Program-made: the position numbers and the translations under genes
NCBI RefSeq assembly: GCF_005938105.1
Contig: NZ_VCPE01000006.1
Coordinates: 62,001-126,000, forward strand
Origin: Brucella haematophila
Lineage (GTDB): Bacteria > Pseudomonadota > Alphaproteobacteria > Rhizobiales > Rhizobiaceae
Reading direction: 5' to 3'
Length of the DNA stretch: 64,000 nt
The notes under the pieces: generated by a model
What the model saw: the letters and a program-made list of their open reading frames with translations, nothing else
Database searches by the model: none
Told to the model about the DNA's origin: nothing
Shown: positions 37,359-45,992 of the stretch, in pieces
Numbering within the stretch: the first letter of the stretch is position 1
Layout: each line of letters opens with the position of its first letter

Positions 37359-39434
37359 ATGAATATCGAATTCGAACCGTTCCTCTCGACGCCGTGGCTC
37401 ATCGGCATTCTCGTGCCGCTGGCATTGCTGGTTCTGGCAACTGTCGCCTTGCGCATGCGCGGCGGGTTGATCCGTCTTCTGGCCGCCGCAGCTCTTGCCT
37501 TGGCTCTCTTCAACCCGGTCGTGATCAATGAAGAGCGCGAGCCGCTGAAAAGCGTCGTCGCCGTCGTGGTGGACCGCAGCCAGAGCCAGGAACTCGGAAA
37601 CCGCCGCGCCGACACTGACGCCGCATTGAAAGCTGTGCAGGATCAGCTTGCCACCATGCCGCAATTTGAAACGCGCGTGGTGGAAACCGGCAAGCCGGAC
37701 GAAAACGAGGATGGCTATGCGACGCGGCTTTTCGGGCCGCTGGCGCGGGCGCTGCTCGACGTGCCGCCAACCCGTGTTGCGGGCGCGATCATGATCACCG
37801 ACGGACAGGTGCATGATACGCCCGCCAACAAGAATGCGCTGGGCTTCGACGCGCCATTGCATGGGCTGGTGACAGGCAAGCCGGACGAATTCGACCGCCG
37901 TATCCGCTTCAACAAGGCCCCGCGCTACGGCATCAGCGGCAAGCCGCTGGAAATGTCGTTCACGGTCATCGATGAAGGCAAAAGCCTCGGCAGCCCTGCG
38001 CCGGTGGAAATCCGCGTCAATGGCGAGGCGGTTTCGCAGGAACAGGCGCAGGTGGGACAGGAAACATCTGTCACCATCACCTTGCCGCGCGCCGGTGTGA
38101 ATATCGTTGAAATTGCCACGCCCGCAATTCCGGGTGAAGTGACTGACGCCAACAACCGTGCAGTTGCAACCGTCGACGGTATTCGCGAAAATCTGCGCGT
38201 GCTGCTCGTCTCGGGCGAGCCGCATAATGGCGAACGCACCTGGCGCAATCTGCTGAAATCCGACGCTGCCGTGGATCTCGTCCACTTCACCATTTTGCGC
38301 CCGCCGGAAAAGCAGGATGGCACGCCGATCAATGAATTGTCGCTGATCGCCTTCCCGACGCGTGAACTGTTCGTGGACAAGGTCAACGAGTTCGATCTCA
38401 TTATTCTGGATCGCTACCAGCATCGCGACGTGCTGCCGCTGCTCTATTACGATTACATCGCGCAATATGTGGAAAATGGCGGCGCGCTGCTGGTCGCAGC
38501 CGGGCCGGAATATGCAGGCGAAATGTCGATTGCCCGCACGCCGCTCTATAACGCCCTGCCCGCCATGCCGACCGGAACGGTGACCGAAAAGGCGTTCTAT
38601 CCGCGCCTGACCGATCTCGGCAAACGCCATCCGGTCACACGTGGCCTCGACGGCAGCGAACAGGAGCCGCCCCGTTGGAGTCGCTGGTTCCGTACCATCG
38701 ATATTACCGCGCCGCAGGGCGAAACGGTGATGAGCGGTGCCGACAACAAGCCGCTTCTGGTGCTCAATCGCGTCGGGAAAGGCCGCGTCGGCATGTTCCT
38801 GTCCGATCAGGGCTGGCTATGGGCACGCGGCTTTGAAGGCGGCGGCCCCTATGCAGCGCTCTATCGGCGCATCGCTCACTGGCTGATGCAGGAACCGGAA
38901 CTGGAAGAAGAAGCGCTCACCGCTGCAGGCAATGGCCGCACTTTGAGCATTCACCGTCAAACGATGGGCGATAATCCGGGCACCGCGACCGTCACAACGC
39001 CTGCTGGCAAGACGTTGCAGGTCAATCTCGCACAGAGCAAGCCGGGCCTGTTCGACGGTTCGCTGCAAACCGACGAGATTGGCGTCTTCCGGATCAGGAA
39101 CGGCGATCTGGAAACATTGGCCCATGTCGGGCCCGTCGATGCACCGGAGTTTGGCGACAGCATTTCAACCGTAGATCGCCTGAAACCTATTGCCGAAGCG
39201 ACCGGCGGTTCAGTCCATCGCGTGCGTGCAAGTGCCGACAGCGCCGTGCGGGTTCCGTCGATCACAGCAGTTGCCGCCAATCGCACAGCCAGCGGCAATG
39301 ACTGGATCGGCCTGCGTGAAACCACCGATACGCAGCTCAAAAGCGTGAACCGTCTGCCGTTGTTCTCCGGCTTCCTGGCGCTCGCTGCCCTGCTCCTGGT
39401 CTTCGGCGGCATGTGGTATCGCGAAGGGCGGTAA
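37359..39434 (+). CDS. Membrane protein with glutamine amidotransferase-like/vWA-like domain (MoxR operon)
   Basis: A 691-residue protein. Two N-terminal membrane helices (about 12-31 and 35-52) and one C-terminal helix (LPLFSGFLALAALLLVFGG) bracket a large region. It contains a vWA-like start (VVVVDRSQS) and a class I amidotransferase-like domain near 290-500 (VLLVSGEPHNGERTWRNLL and later segments). No obvious catalytic Cys is seen, so enzymatic activity is doubtful. TAGGAGG precedes the ATG. It is the last gene of the MoxR operon but is separated from it by a repeat element. Confidence 0.85.
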   Translation: MNIEFEPFLSTPWLIGILVPLALLVLATVALRMRGGLIRLLAAAALALALFNPVVINEEREPLKSVVAVVVDRSQSQELGNRRADTDAALKAVQDQLATMPQFETRVVETGKPDENEDGYATRLFGPLARALLDVPPTRVAGAIMITDGQVHDTPANKNALGFDAPLHGLVTGKPDEFDRRIRFNKAPRYGISGKPLEMSFTVIDEGKSLGSPAPVEIRVNGEAVSQEQAQVGQETSVTITLPRAGVNIVEIATPAIPGEVTDANNRAVATVDGIRENLRVLLVSGEPHNGERTWRNLLKSDAAVDLVHFTILRPPEKQDGTPINELSLIAFPTRELFVDKVNEFDLIILDRYQHRDVLPLLYYDYIAQYVENGGALLVAAGPEYAGEMSIARTPLYNALPAMPTGTVTEKAFYPRLTDLGKRHPVTRGLDGSEQEPPRWSRWFRTIDITAPQGETVMSGADNKPLLVLNRVGKGRVGMFLSDQGWLWARGFEGGGPYAALYRRIAHWLMQEPELEEEALTAAGNGRTLSIHRQTMGDNPGTATVTTPAGKTLQVNLAQSKPGLFDGSLQTDEIGVFRIRNGDLETLAHVGPVDAPEFGDSISTVDRLKPIAEATGGSVHRVRASADSAVRVPSITAVAANRTASGNDWIGLRETTDTQLKSVNRLPLFSGFLALAALLLVFGGMWYREGR

Positions 39435-39446
39435 TCCGCCCTCGCG

Positions 39447-39592
39447 CACCTCACCCCTCATCCTGAGCAGGTGCGAAGCACCGTGTCGAAGGACGAGGCA
39501 CGCGCTGGTTTCCCCTCTCCTTCGATCCTTCAAAAATCTCAGGATGATGCGCCGTCTTCGACGGCTCCTCAGGATGAGGGGAAAAGCAAACG
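39447..39592. repeat. Repeat family C, copy 3, inverted relative to copy 2
   Basis: It begins CACCTCACCCCTCATCCTGA and ends CTCCTCAGGATGAGGGGAAA. The element is in opposite orientation to copy 2, so the 691-codon gene is bracketed by inverted copies about 2.3 kb apart. Confidence 0.88.
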
Positions 39593-39621
39593 TTCCCACA
39601 AATCAAAGATTAAACTGAAAA

Positions 39622-40212
39622 TCAGGCCCGGTTGGCGTGACGCACAATGCCGCTGACGCCACTTGCGGCACCGGCTGTCAGTTCGCAGGCGAGCATCCGG
39701 CGCGGATCGACCGGCGCTGGCATAACCATGGAGCCGTGCGGCACCATCTTGAAGCCGAACGGACCATAATAAGGTTCGTCACCCACCAGAATGACCAGCT
39801 TGTGTCCCGCCTTCGTCGCCGCTTCCAGCGACTGGCGCATCAGTGTGCCGCCAATGCCCCGCTTCTTCCATTCAGGCCGCACGGCAAGCGGCCCCAGCAA
39901 CAGTGCTGGCGTCTTGCCGATCACAACCGACGTCAGCCGCACGGAACCCACCACTATGCCACCCATAAGGGCAACGAAGGAAAGGCTCAGATCATGCGGG
40001 CCGCCTTCACGGATGAAATGGGCGGCACGGGTAAAGCGTCCCGGTCCGAAAGCCTCGGCATTGATGGCTTCGATTTCAATGTCGTGCGCCGGGCATTCCT
40101 GCGCGTAGGTCAGTTCAAGCTGCTGCATGGGCTTAAGATCACAATTGGAGACTTCAGGGACCGTCAGGTCAATGGAATGCATTCCGCGCTGGCAGTGCGG
40201 TCCAAGTTTCAT
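39622..40212 (-). CDS. GNAT family N-acetyltransferase
   Basis: A 196-residue (longest form) acetyltransferase. The acetyl-CoA site is VRPEWKKRGIGGTLMRQSLEAA, followed by VILVGDEPYYGPFGF, the same subgroup as the protein at 27.7 kb. Alternative starts at 40182 and 40128 cannot be excluded, as none has a strong ribosome binding site; the shortest form still contains the full domain. Substrate unknown. It stands alone between repeat elements. Confidence 0.8.
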   Translation of the reverse strand: MKLGPHCQRGMHSIDLTVPEVSNCDLKPMQQLELTYAQECPAHDIEIEAINAEAFGPGRFTRAAHFIREGGPHDLSLSFVALMGGIVVGSVRLTSVVIGKTPALLLGPLAVRPEWKKRGIGGTLMRQSLEAATKAGHKLVILVGDEPYYGPFGFKMVPHGSMVMPAPVDPRRMLACELTAGAASGVSGIVRHANRA

Positions 40213-40416
40213 CGTCGGATGAAAAGCATTTCCATTACGTGTCTCCCGGGCGATCGAACATTGGATGATCGCAAATTGGAACTCCCATTACACCAAATTG
40301 AGCAGAGGTAAAACCATTTTTTTCAAAATGGCAGTTTCAACTTCTCTTTTTGGCAACGTGACGCACTGTTTACGAGTTGAGATGCTGTAAATGCCGCCGT
40401 TTCGATCTATTTGTTC

Positions 40417-40465
40417 AACGCATTATCCCACGCAAAACCGCTTCGCACTTTTGCTGGAAATGCTT
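40417..40465. repeat. Repeat family A, copy upstream of the glutathione transferase gene
   Basis: It is the inverse complement of the 24821 copy (CGCATTATCCCACGCAAAAC through CTTTTGCTGGAAATGCT). It lies 22 bases before the ATG at 40488, directly upstream of its AAAAGGAG site, and creates a spurious open frame in front of the gene. Confidence 0.88.
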
Positions 40466-40487
40466 AGCTGCCAAAAGGAGAAATCAC

Positions 40488-41474
40488 ATGGGACTTCTGG
40501 TCGATGGCAAGTGGCAGGATGTCTGGTACGACACCAAGAGCACAAAAGGCCGCTTTGAACGCTCGAAATCGCAATTCCGTAACTGGGTAACCGCGGACGG
40601 CAGTGCCGGTCCGACTGGCGAAGGCGGTTTCAAGGCCGAGCCGGGTCGCTATCATCTCTATGTTTCCTATGCATGCCCATGGGCGCATCGCACGCTGATT
40701 TTCCGCGCGCTGAAGAAGCTGGAAGATGTCATCTCGGTTTCCGTCGTCGATTTTCTGATGGTGGAAGAAGGCTGGACCTTTTACGGCACCACCGGTAGCA
40801 CCGGTGATGATTTGTACGGCTCCAAGCGCCTTTATGAAATCTATACGCGCGCCGATCCTAACTATTCCGGTCGCGTCACCGTGCCGGTCCTGTGGGACAA
40901 GCAGCGCCAGACGATCGTTTCCAACGAATCGTCAGAAATCATCCGCATGCTCAACACGGCCTTCAATGAATTCGGCGATGCGTCACTCGACTTTTATCCG
41001 GAAGCGCTGGCGGCTGAGATCGATGCGCTCAACGATTTCATCTATCCCAATATCAACAATGGCGTTTATCGCGCTGGCTTTGCCACAGAGCAGGATGCTT
41101 ATGAAGAAGCGTTCAAGCAGTTGTTCGCCGCGCTCGACACATTGGAGGAGCGCCTGTCCCGCCAGAGTTATCTGACCGGCGACCGCCTGACGGAAGCGGA
41201 TTGGCGTCTGTTCACGACGCTGTTGCGCTTCGACCCGGTCTATGTTGGCCATTTCAAATGCAATCTGCGCCGGATCGCCGATTATACGAACCTGTGGAAC
41301 TATACGCGTGAGCTTTATCAAGTGCCGGGCGTGGCCTCGACGGTGAATATGGAACATATCAAGGGCCATTATTACCGCAGCCACAAGACGATCAACCCAA
41401 CCGGCGTTGTACCCATGGGGCCGGAAATCGACTTCGCCGCCCCGCATGACAGGGATCGTTTTCCAAAGAGCTAA
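40488..41474 (+). CDS. Glutathionyl-hydroquinone reductase (Xi-class glutathione transferase)
   Basis: A 328-residue protein of the YqjG/PcpF family. The catalytic Cys lies in YVSYACPWAHRTLI, and the N-terminal extension before the thioredoxin fold is typical of Xi-class enzymes. Other conserved parts are GRVTVPVLWDK, NESSEIIRML and YLTGDRLTEADWRLF. The enzyme reduces glutathionyl-hydroquinones. AAAAGGAGAAATCAC precedes the ATG. Confidence 0.93.
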   Translation: MGLLVDGKWQDVWYDTKSTKGRFERSKSQFRNWVTADGSAGPTGEGGFKAEPGRYHLYVSYACPWAHRTLIFRALKKLEDVISVSVVDFLMVEEGWTFYGTTGSTGDDLYGSKRLYEIYTRADPNYSGRVTVPVLWDKQRQTIVSNESSEIIRMLNTAFNEFGDASLDFYPEALAAEIDALNDFIYPNINNGVYRAGFATEQDAYEEAFKQLFAALDTLEERLSRQSYLTGDRLTEADWRLFTTLLRFDPVYVGHFKCNLRRIADYTNLWNYTRELYQVPGVASTVNMEHIKGHYYRSHKTINPTGVVPMGPEIDFAAPHDRDRFPKS

Positions 41475-41546
41475 CCCTCCCGACTGCGCTTTTCCTGCAA
41501 CAGTGCGGCTTCTAATATCAGCACTCTCTCATTCTCTCGCGCCCCT

Positions 41547-41560
41547 TTGATCTCGATCAA
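41547..41560 (+). promoter_or_regulatory. Perfect FNR/FixK-type box upstream of ompW
   Basis: TTGATCTCGATCAA fits the TTGAT-N4-ATCAA consensus exactly. Its centre is 90 bases before the ompW start codon. E. coli ompW is activated by FNR, so control by an FnrN/FixK-type regulator is plausible. Confidence 0.75.
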
Positions 41561-41643
41561 TGGGGCGCGAGGCAACGCAGTTCAGATTGGATGTATCCCC
41601 CAGGACGACACCCAAGACTGCACTGTGACTAAGGAGAGATTTG

Positions 41644-42324
41644 ATGAACCGTTTTGCGAAAGGGCTGCTCGCAGCAACCGCGCTGACATTTGCCGCCCCG
41701 GCCGCCTTTGCTGCCGACACCGTGGTCGCCCAGCCAGCCTCTGAAATTCAGGCGGTGCCAGAAGCGCTTTCACCGTGGCAGATCCGCGTGCGCGCCCTTG
41801 GGGTGATTGCGGAAAACAAGGGCCATGTGAATGGTGTTCCCGGTTCCGACCTCGACTATTCGAAGTCGATCACACCGGAACTCGATATTACCTATTACTT
41901 CACCGACAATATCGCTGCCGAACTCATTCTCGGCACGACCTATGCCAATATCAACGGCGCAGGCTCCATCAGCAGTCTGGGCAAGGTCGGCAAGACCTGG
42001 ATTCTGCCGCCCACCCTGACCCTGCAATATCACTTCACCAATTTCGGCGCGTTCAAGCCTTATGTTGGTGCAGGCGTCAATTACACCATCTTCTACAATC
42101 AGGATGCAGGCAGCGCCGACTATCTGAAGGTCAAGAACACGTTTGGCGGCGCGCTCCAGTTCGGTGTCGACTACATGATCGACGAACATTGGGGCCTGAA
42201 CTTCGACGTGAAGAAGCTGTTCCTCGAACCAAAGTTCGACGTCACAGTCGGCGGACAGGAACTGAGCGGCAAAGCCAAGCTCAATCCGTGGCTGATCGGC
42301 ACCGGTATCACCTACCGTTTCTAA
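41644..42324 (+). CDS. ompW: OmpW family outer-membrane protein
   Basis: A 226-residue protein. A signal peptide (cleavage after AAFA, residue 23) is followed by an eight-strand beta-barrel sequence. Family motifs are ITPELDITYYFTDNIAAELI, TLQYHF and FKPYVGAGVNYT, ending in the terminal aromatic YRF required for outer-membrane insertion. OmpW forms a narrow hydrophobic channel. AAGGAG lies seven bases before the ATG. A perfect anaerobox upstream suggests oxygen-responsive expression. Confidence 0.95.
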   Translation: MNRFAKGLLAATALTFAAPAAFAADTVVAQPASEIQAVPEALSPWQIRVRALGVIAENKGHVNGVPGSDLDYSKSITPELDITYYFTDNIAAELILGTTYANINGAGSISSLGKVGKTWILPPTLTLQYHFTNFGAFKPYVGAGVNYTIFYNQDAGSADYLKVKNTFGGALQFGVDYMIDEHWGLNFDVKKLFLEPKFDVTVGGQELSGKAKLNPWLIGTGITYRF

Positions 42325-42338
42325 TTTGAGACTATTTT

Positions 42339-42364
42339 AAAGGGCGCATCCTGCGCCCTTTATA
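42339..42364 (+). terminator. Terminator-like hairpin after ompW
   Basis: AAAGGGCGCA pairs with TGCGCCCTTT, followed by a weak T-tract (tttatacc). Confidence 0.75.
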
Positions 42365-42424
42365 CCAAAGTATTACAGAGTATCTCCAGCCGGCGTTAAA
42401 CAAAACCGCCGGGCACAAGTGGTA

Positions 42425-42880
42425 TTACCACATCGGCAGCGGCTCCAGATCATACAGGGCTTCCTGCAAACGCCGCTTGGTTGAAGCTGTGGTCCCTTCC
42501 GGAAGATCGTCGAGCGGAAAGAAACCGCTCTCGGCAATTTCTCTATCCGGCATCTTCGGCGCAAGTTGTTCAAAAGAACGGCATACGTAGAGCGCGACAT
42601 GATCCCGTGGCGAAGCATGGGCATTCTTGTAAAGCGCAAGAAGTTGGGGACGGCCTTTCAGGACAATATTACCCTCTTCCCGCAGTTCTTTTTCTAGCGC
42701 CTGCTGAAAAGTCTCCCCACTATCTACACCGCCGCCCGGTAACTGCCATCCCGGCACGTAAGTATGTCTTACTAAAAAAACAGAGTTAATCTTTTCATCA
42801 TACACAATTGCCCTTACCCCAAGTGTCATGGGGCGCCGCAAAAGAAAATATGAATGAAATATAAAATGACGAAAGCGCAT
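42425..42880 (-). CDS. NUDIX domain protein with altered NUDIX box
   Basis: A 151-residue protein. The box reads GGGVDSGETFQQALEKELRE and on to EGN: the Arg of REUxEExGU is Lys and the final Gly is Asn, but both metal-binding Glu positions remain. Other family parts are HTYVPGWQLPGGG and YVCRSFEQLAPKMP. The ATG with GGAG seven bases before it was chosen over an upstream TTG. The gene and its upstream region look more AT-rich than the surroundings, which may reflect transfer. Substrate unknown. Confidence 0.8.
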   Translation of the reverse strand: MRFRHFIFHSYFLLRRPMTLGVRAIVYDEKINSVFLVRHTYVPGWQLPGGGVDSGETFQQALEKELREEGNIVLKGRPQLLALYKNAHASPRDHVALYVCRSFEQLAPKMPDREIAESGFFPLDDLPEGTTASTKRRLQEALYDLEPLPMW

Positions 42881-42988
42881 TCCGACTCTCCAGCAAACAT
42901 TATATGCAGTTATCAATGCAGCAATCGCATCAACAAAAAGTCGCTAAACACGGTTTCTATTTTAGAAATTATCCAGTAAACGGGCCTT

Positions 42989-43894
42989 ATGTTTCGCCTC
43001 GCTCACATCTCCGATATCCACCTTTCGCCACTGCCGCGTGTGAGATATCGCGAATTGGCCTCGAAGCGTATCACCGGTTATATCAACTGGCTGCGCAACC
43101 GCAAGGGTGCAATGCATGGGACGGTACTCGATAAACTTGTAGCCGATATGCTGGCGCAAGCGCCCAATCACATTGCCGTCACTGGCGATCTGGTCAATCT
43201 GGCTCTCAATCTGGAAATAGATATCGCCGCCGACTGGCTGTCGAAACTGGGTAACCCGGATGACGTCTCGGTCGTGCCCGGCAATCACGATGCCTATGTT
43301 CCGGGCGCGCTCGACCGGTCCTGCCGCAAATGGGAACCGTGGATGCGAGGCGATGGCATCGACAACAAGGGCAAGCGCCCGCAGTTTCCGTATATGCGTG
43401 TGCGCGATGATGTTGCGATGATCGGCGTTTCGTCAGCCCGCGCCACGGCACCTTTCATGGCAAGCGGCGACTTCCGCTCCGCGCAAGCCAAACGACTCGC
43501 CGCCACACTTGATGAGGCAGGTGCACGTGGGCTTTTCCGGGTGGTGATGATCCATCATCCGCCGATCCACGGTGCAACGCCGACGCACAAGCGGCTTTAT
43601 GGCATCCGCCGTTTTCAAAAGGTCATCCGCAAGCATGGCGCGGAGCTGGTCATTCACGGCCACACGCATCTGGCGACGAAATATGAAATCGATGGACCGA
43701 ACGGCAACGTGCCGGTGATCTGCGTCCCGTCGGCCAGCCAGAACTATGGCGGCCACAAGCCGCCTGCCCGCTACAATCTCTTCAACATCGACCGTAAGCC
43801 GGATGGCGGCTGGCATTGCCTGTGGGAACAGCACGGCATCGAAGATGCAAGCGAGCGCATTTTCAAGATATCCGAGCAGGAACTGTACAAATGA
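42989..43894 (+). CDS. Calcineurin-like metallophosphoesterase
   Basis: A 301-residue phosphoesterase with all five dinuclear-metal blocks in order: ISDIHLS, VTGDLVN, VPGNHD, MIHHPP and HGHTH. It resembles the CpdA/ICC group that includes cAMP phosphodiesterases, but many members act on other phosphodiesters. No signal peptide, so cytoplasmic. Convergent with leuA, with a shared terminator. Confidence 0.9.
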   Translation: MFRLAHISDIHLSPLPRVRYRELASKRITGYINWLRNRKGAMHGTVLDKLVADMLAQAPNHIAVTGDLVNLALNLEIDIAADWLSKLGNPDDVSVVPGNHDAYVPGALDRSCRKWEPWMRGDGIDNKGKRPQFPYMRVRDDVAMIGVSSARATAPFMASGDFRSAQAKRLAATLDEAGARGLFRVVMIHHPPIHGATPTHKRLYGIRRFQKVIRKHGAELVIHGHTHLATKYEIDGPNGNVPVICVPSASQNYGGHKPPARYNLFNIDRKPDGGWHCLWEQHGIEDASERIFKISEQELYK

Positions 43895-43924
43895 AAAAGG
43901 CGGCACAGCGTGCCGCCTTTTTTG
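43894..43924. terminator. Bidirectional terminator between phosphoesterase and leuA
   Basis: AAAGGCGGCA pairs with TGCCGCCTTT around CAGCG. Plus strand ends in a T-run (ccttttttgtt) and minus strand in cctttttcat. Confidence 0.93.
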
Positions 43925-43941
43925 TTCAATAGTCTGCGCAA

Positions 43942-45663
43942 TTACTGACCGATCACCCGGTTGGCCGCCGATACGATGGCTTCCAGCGATGCGCTGACGA
44001 TATTGTCGTTGATGCCGGCACCGAACAGCTTGCCGCCCGGATGCGCCATTTCAACATAGGAAATAGCCGATGCATCCGAACCCTGCTGGAGCGAATGTTC
44101 GGAATAATCCACGACCGACATCTTCACGCCGAGATATTTGGACAGCGCGTCAACAAAGCCGTCAATCGGACCGGTACCCTTGCCTTCGATATTCTTGGTC
44201 ACACCGTTATCGGTGATTTCGGCGGTGAGAATGCGGCGACCCTTCTGTTCTGGATCCGGGATGGTGTGGTGATCCACGAACTTGATGCGGGCATTCGGCT
44301 GCGTCACATAGAGCTTCTGGAACTCTTCGTGAATGCGCTTGGACGGCAATTCCTTGCCTTCGTCGTCGGTGATCTGCTGGATGATTTCGCGGAACTCGAC
44401 CTGCAGATTGCGCGGCAGGTTCAAGCCGTAATCGGCCTGCAGGATATAGGCGATGCCGCCCTTGCCCGACTGCGAATTGATGCGGATGATCGCTTCGTAG
44501 GAGCGGCCAACGTCCTGCGGGTCAATCGGCAGATAAGGCACTTCCCAAACCGGCGAATTGGCCGACTTGCGCGCCTTCATCCCCTTGTTGATCGCATCCT
44601 GATGCGAGCCGGAGAAAGCGGTATAGACCAGCTCGCCGACATAGGGGTGACGCTCTGCGATCTTCAGCTGGTTCGAATATTCATAGACATCCTTCATGCG
44701 ATTGATGTCCGTGCAATCCAGCTCGGGATCGATGCCCTGCGTGTACATGTTCAGCGCCAGCGTCACCACGTCCACATTGCCGGTGCGTTCGCCATTGCCA
44801 AACAAGGTGCCTTCTACACGATCGGCACCGGCCATCAGGCCCAGTTCCGTCGCAGCGATGCCCGTACCGCGGTCATTATGCGGGTGCAACGAAATGATCA
44901 GGTTTTCGCGATTGTCGAGATTGCGGCACATCCATTCGATCTGGTCGGCATAGACATTCGGCGTGTTCATTTCCACCGTAGACGGCAGATTGACGATCAG
45001 CTTGTTGTCCGCCGTCGGCTTCACGATCTCGATGACCGCATTGCAGATTTCCAGCGCCACATCCAGCTCGGTGCCGGTAAAGCTTTCCGGCGAATACTGG
45101 AAGCGATAGCCGCCACCTGCTTTGGCTGCCATATCCATGATCATCTTGGCCGCATCGGTCGCGATCTGCTTGATCCCGCCAACATCCTTGGCGAAAACCA
45201 CGCGGCGCTGCAATTCACTGGTGGAATTGTAGAAGTGGATGATCGGCGTCTTTGCGCCTTCCAAAGCTTCGAACGTACGGGTGATCAGTTCAGGACGGCA
45301 CTGCACCAGCACCTGCAAATCCAGCTCGTCCGGCACATTGCCCTGTTCAATCGCCCAGCGACAGAAGTCGAAATCCGTCTGCGAGGCCGACGGGAAACCA
45401 ATTTCGATTTCCGGGAAACCCATATCGACCAGCAAGCGGAACATGCGCTCCTTGCGGTCGTGACCCATCGGGTCGATCAAAGCCTGATTGCCGTCGCGCA
45501 GATCGACCGAGCACCATATCGGTGCCTTTTCGATGCGCTTGGATGGCCAGGTGCGGTCATCGAGCTTGGGAGCCGGGAATGGCGAATATTTGGTGGCTGC
45601 ATCCCGCATGCCTTTACGGTCGGCGTCGGCGACGGATTGCGGCGTAATAACGGACTGGTTCAT
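43942..45663 (-). CDS. leuA: 2-isopropylmalate synthase
   Basis: A 573-residue enzyme for the first committed step of leucine synthesis (acetyl-CoA + 2-oxoisovalerate). The TIM barrel has the metal/substrate motif SVDLRDGNQALIDPM and the metal-binding LHPHNDRGTGIAATE. The C-terminal LeuA dimer domain (about 440-573) is the leucine-feedback domain. It is the long type 2 form also found in Actinobacteria. It is preceded by a Leu-rich leader peptide and attenuator, listed separately. Confidence 0.97.
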   Translation of the reverse strand: MNQSVITPQSVADADRKGMRDAATKYSPFPAPKLDDRTWPSKRIEKAPIWCSVDLRDGNQALIDPMGHDRKERMFRLLVDMGFPEIEIGFPSASQTDFDFCRWAIEQGNVPDELDLQVLVQCRPELITRTFEALEGAKTPIIHFYNSTSELQRRVVFAKDVGGIKQIATDAAKMIMDMAAKAGGGYRFQYSPESFTGTELDVALEICNAVIEIVKPTADNKLIVNLPSTVEMNTPNVYADQIEWMCRNLDNRENLIISLHPHNDRGTGIAATELGLMAGADRVEGTLFGNGERTGNVDVVTLALNMYTQGIDPELDCTDINRMKDVYEYSNQLKIAERHPYVGELVYTAFSGSHQDAINKGMKARKSANSPVWEVPYLPIDPQDVGRSYEAIIRINSQSGKGGIAYILQADYGLNLPRNLQVEFREIIQQITDDEGKELPSKRIHEEFQKLYVTQPNARIKFVDHHTIPDPEQKGRRILTAEITDNGVTKNIEGKGTGPIDGFVDALSKYLGVKMSVVDYSEHSLQQGSDASAISYVEMAHPGGKLFGAGINDNIVSASLEAIVSAANRVIGQ

Positions 45664-45743
45664 TTCTCGTTTCCTCCCGGCTTCTGGACGGCATTAAAGC
45701 CCGTCAAGCACGGATATTCATGATCGATTATAAGGGTTTTCTG

Positions 45744-45792
45744 AAAAGGAGCACAGGCCAGCGGGACCGTTTTCGACCGCCGGACGCTCCTT
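45744..45792 (-). terminator. leuA attenuator: terminator hairpin with competing antiterminator
   Basis: On the minus strand AAGGAGC and GTCCGGCGG pair with CCGCTGGCC and GCTCCTT (one mismatch, one wobble, TGT bulge), followed by TTTTC. The inner 5' arm CCGGCGGTC (45775-45783) can instead pair with GATCGCCGG (45801-45809), forming an antiterminator. That segment in turn can pair with CTCGGC (45819-45824) within the Leu-codon region. The three alternatives are the standard attenuator logic. Confidence 0.72.
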
Positions 45793-45914
45793 CAACGAGC
45801 CCGGCGATCGCCGCTAAGGCCGAGGGTAAGAAGCGAGTTGAGAACGCAAACATCGACGCGCGCGCCAGTGGCGGCAGCCGAATGTCCCAGAGATGTTGCG
45901 TTCTTCGTCATCAT
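45792..45914 (-). CDS. Candidate leuA leader peptide (40 residues, Leu-rich end)
   Basis: The 40-codon frame ends ...LNSLLTLGLSGDRRAR and stops at the foot of the terminator hairpin. Codons 25-33 contain five Leu codons (CTC, CTT, CTT, CTC, CTT) in nine, as expected for a ribosome-stalling sensor of Leu-tRNA. The start ATG at 45914 would be the first base of the transcript if the promoter at 45922-45950 is used, so it may be leaderless; no Shine-Dalgarno is present. It is followed after 128 bases by leuA on the same strand. Confidence 0.68.
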   Translation of the reverse strand: MMTKNATSLGHSAAATGARVDVCVLNSLLTLGLSGDRRAR

Positions 45915-45921
45915 GGCCAAG

Positions 45922-45950
45922 CTTTTACACGCGCGATTTGACCGATGCAA
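45922..45950 (-). promoter_or_regulatory. Candidate promoter of the leuA leader
   Basis: Minus-strand TTGCAT (45945-45950) and TAAAAG (45922-45927) are 17 bases apart. The leader ATG begins after seven further bases. Confidence 0.55.
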
Positions 45951-45992
45951 GATGCATTTACGCCAGTTGCTTCGGTCAGCACGGTATTTCAA

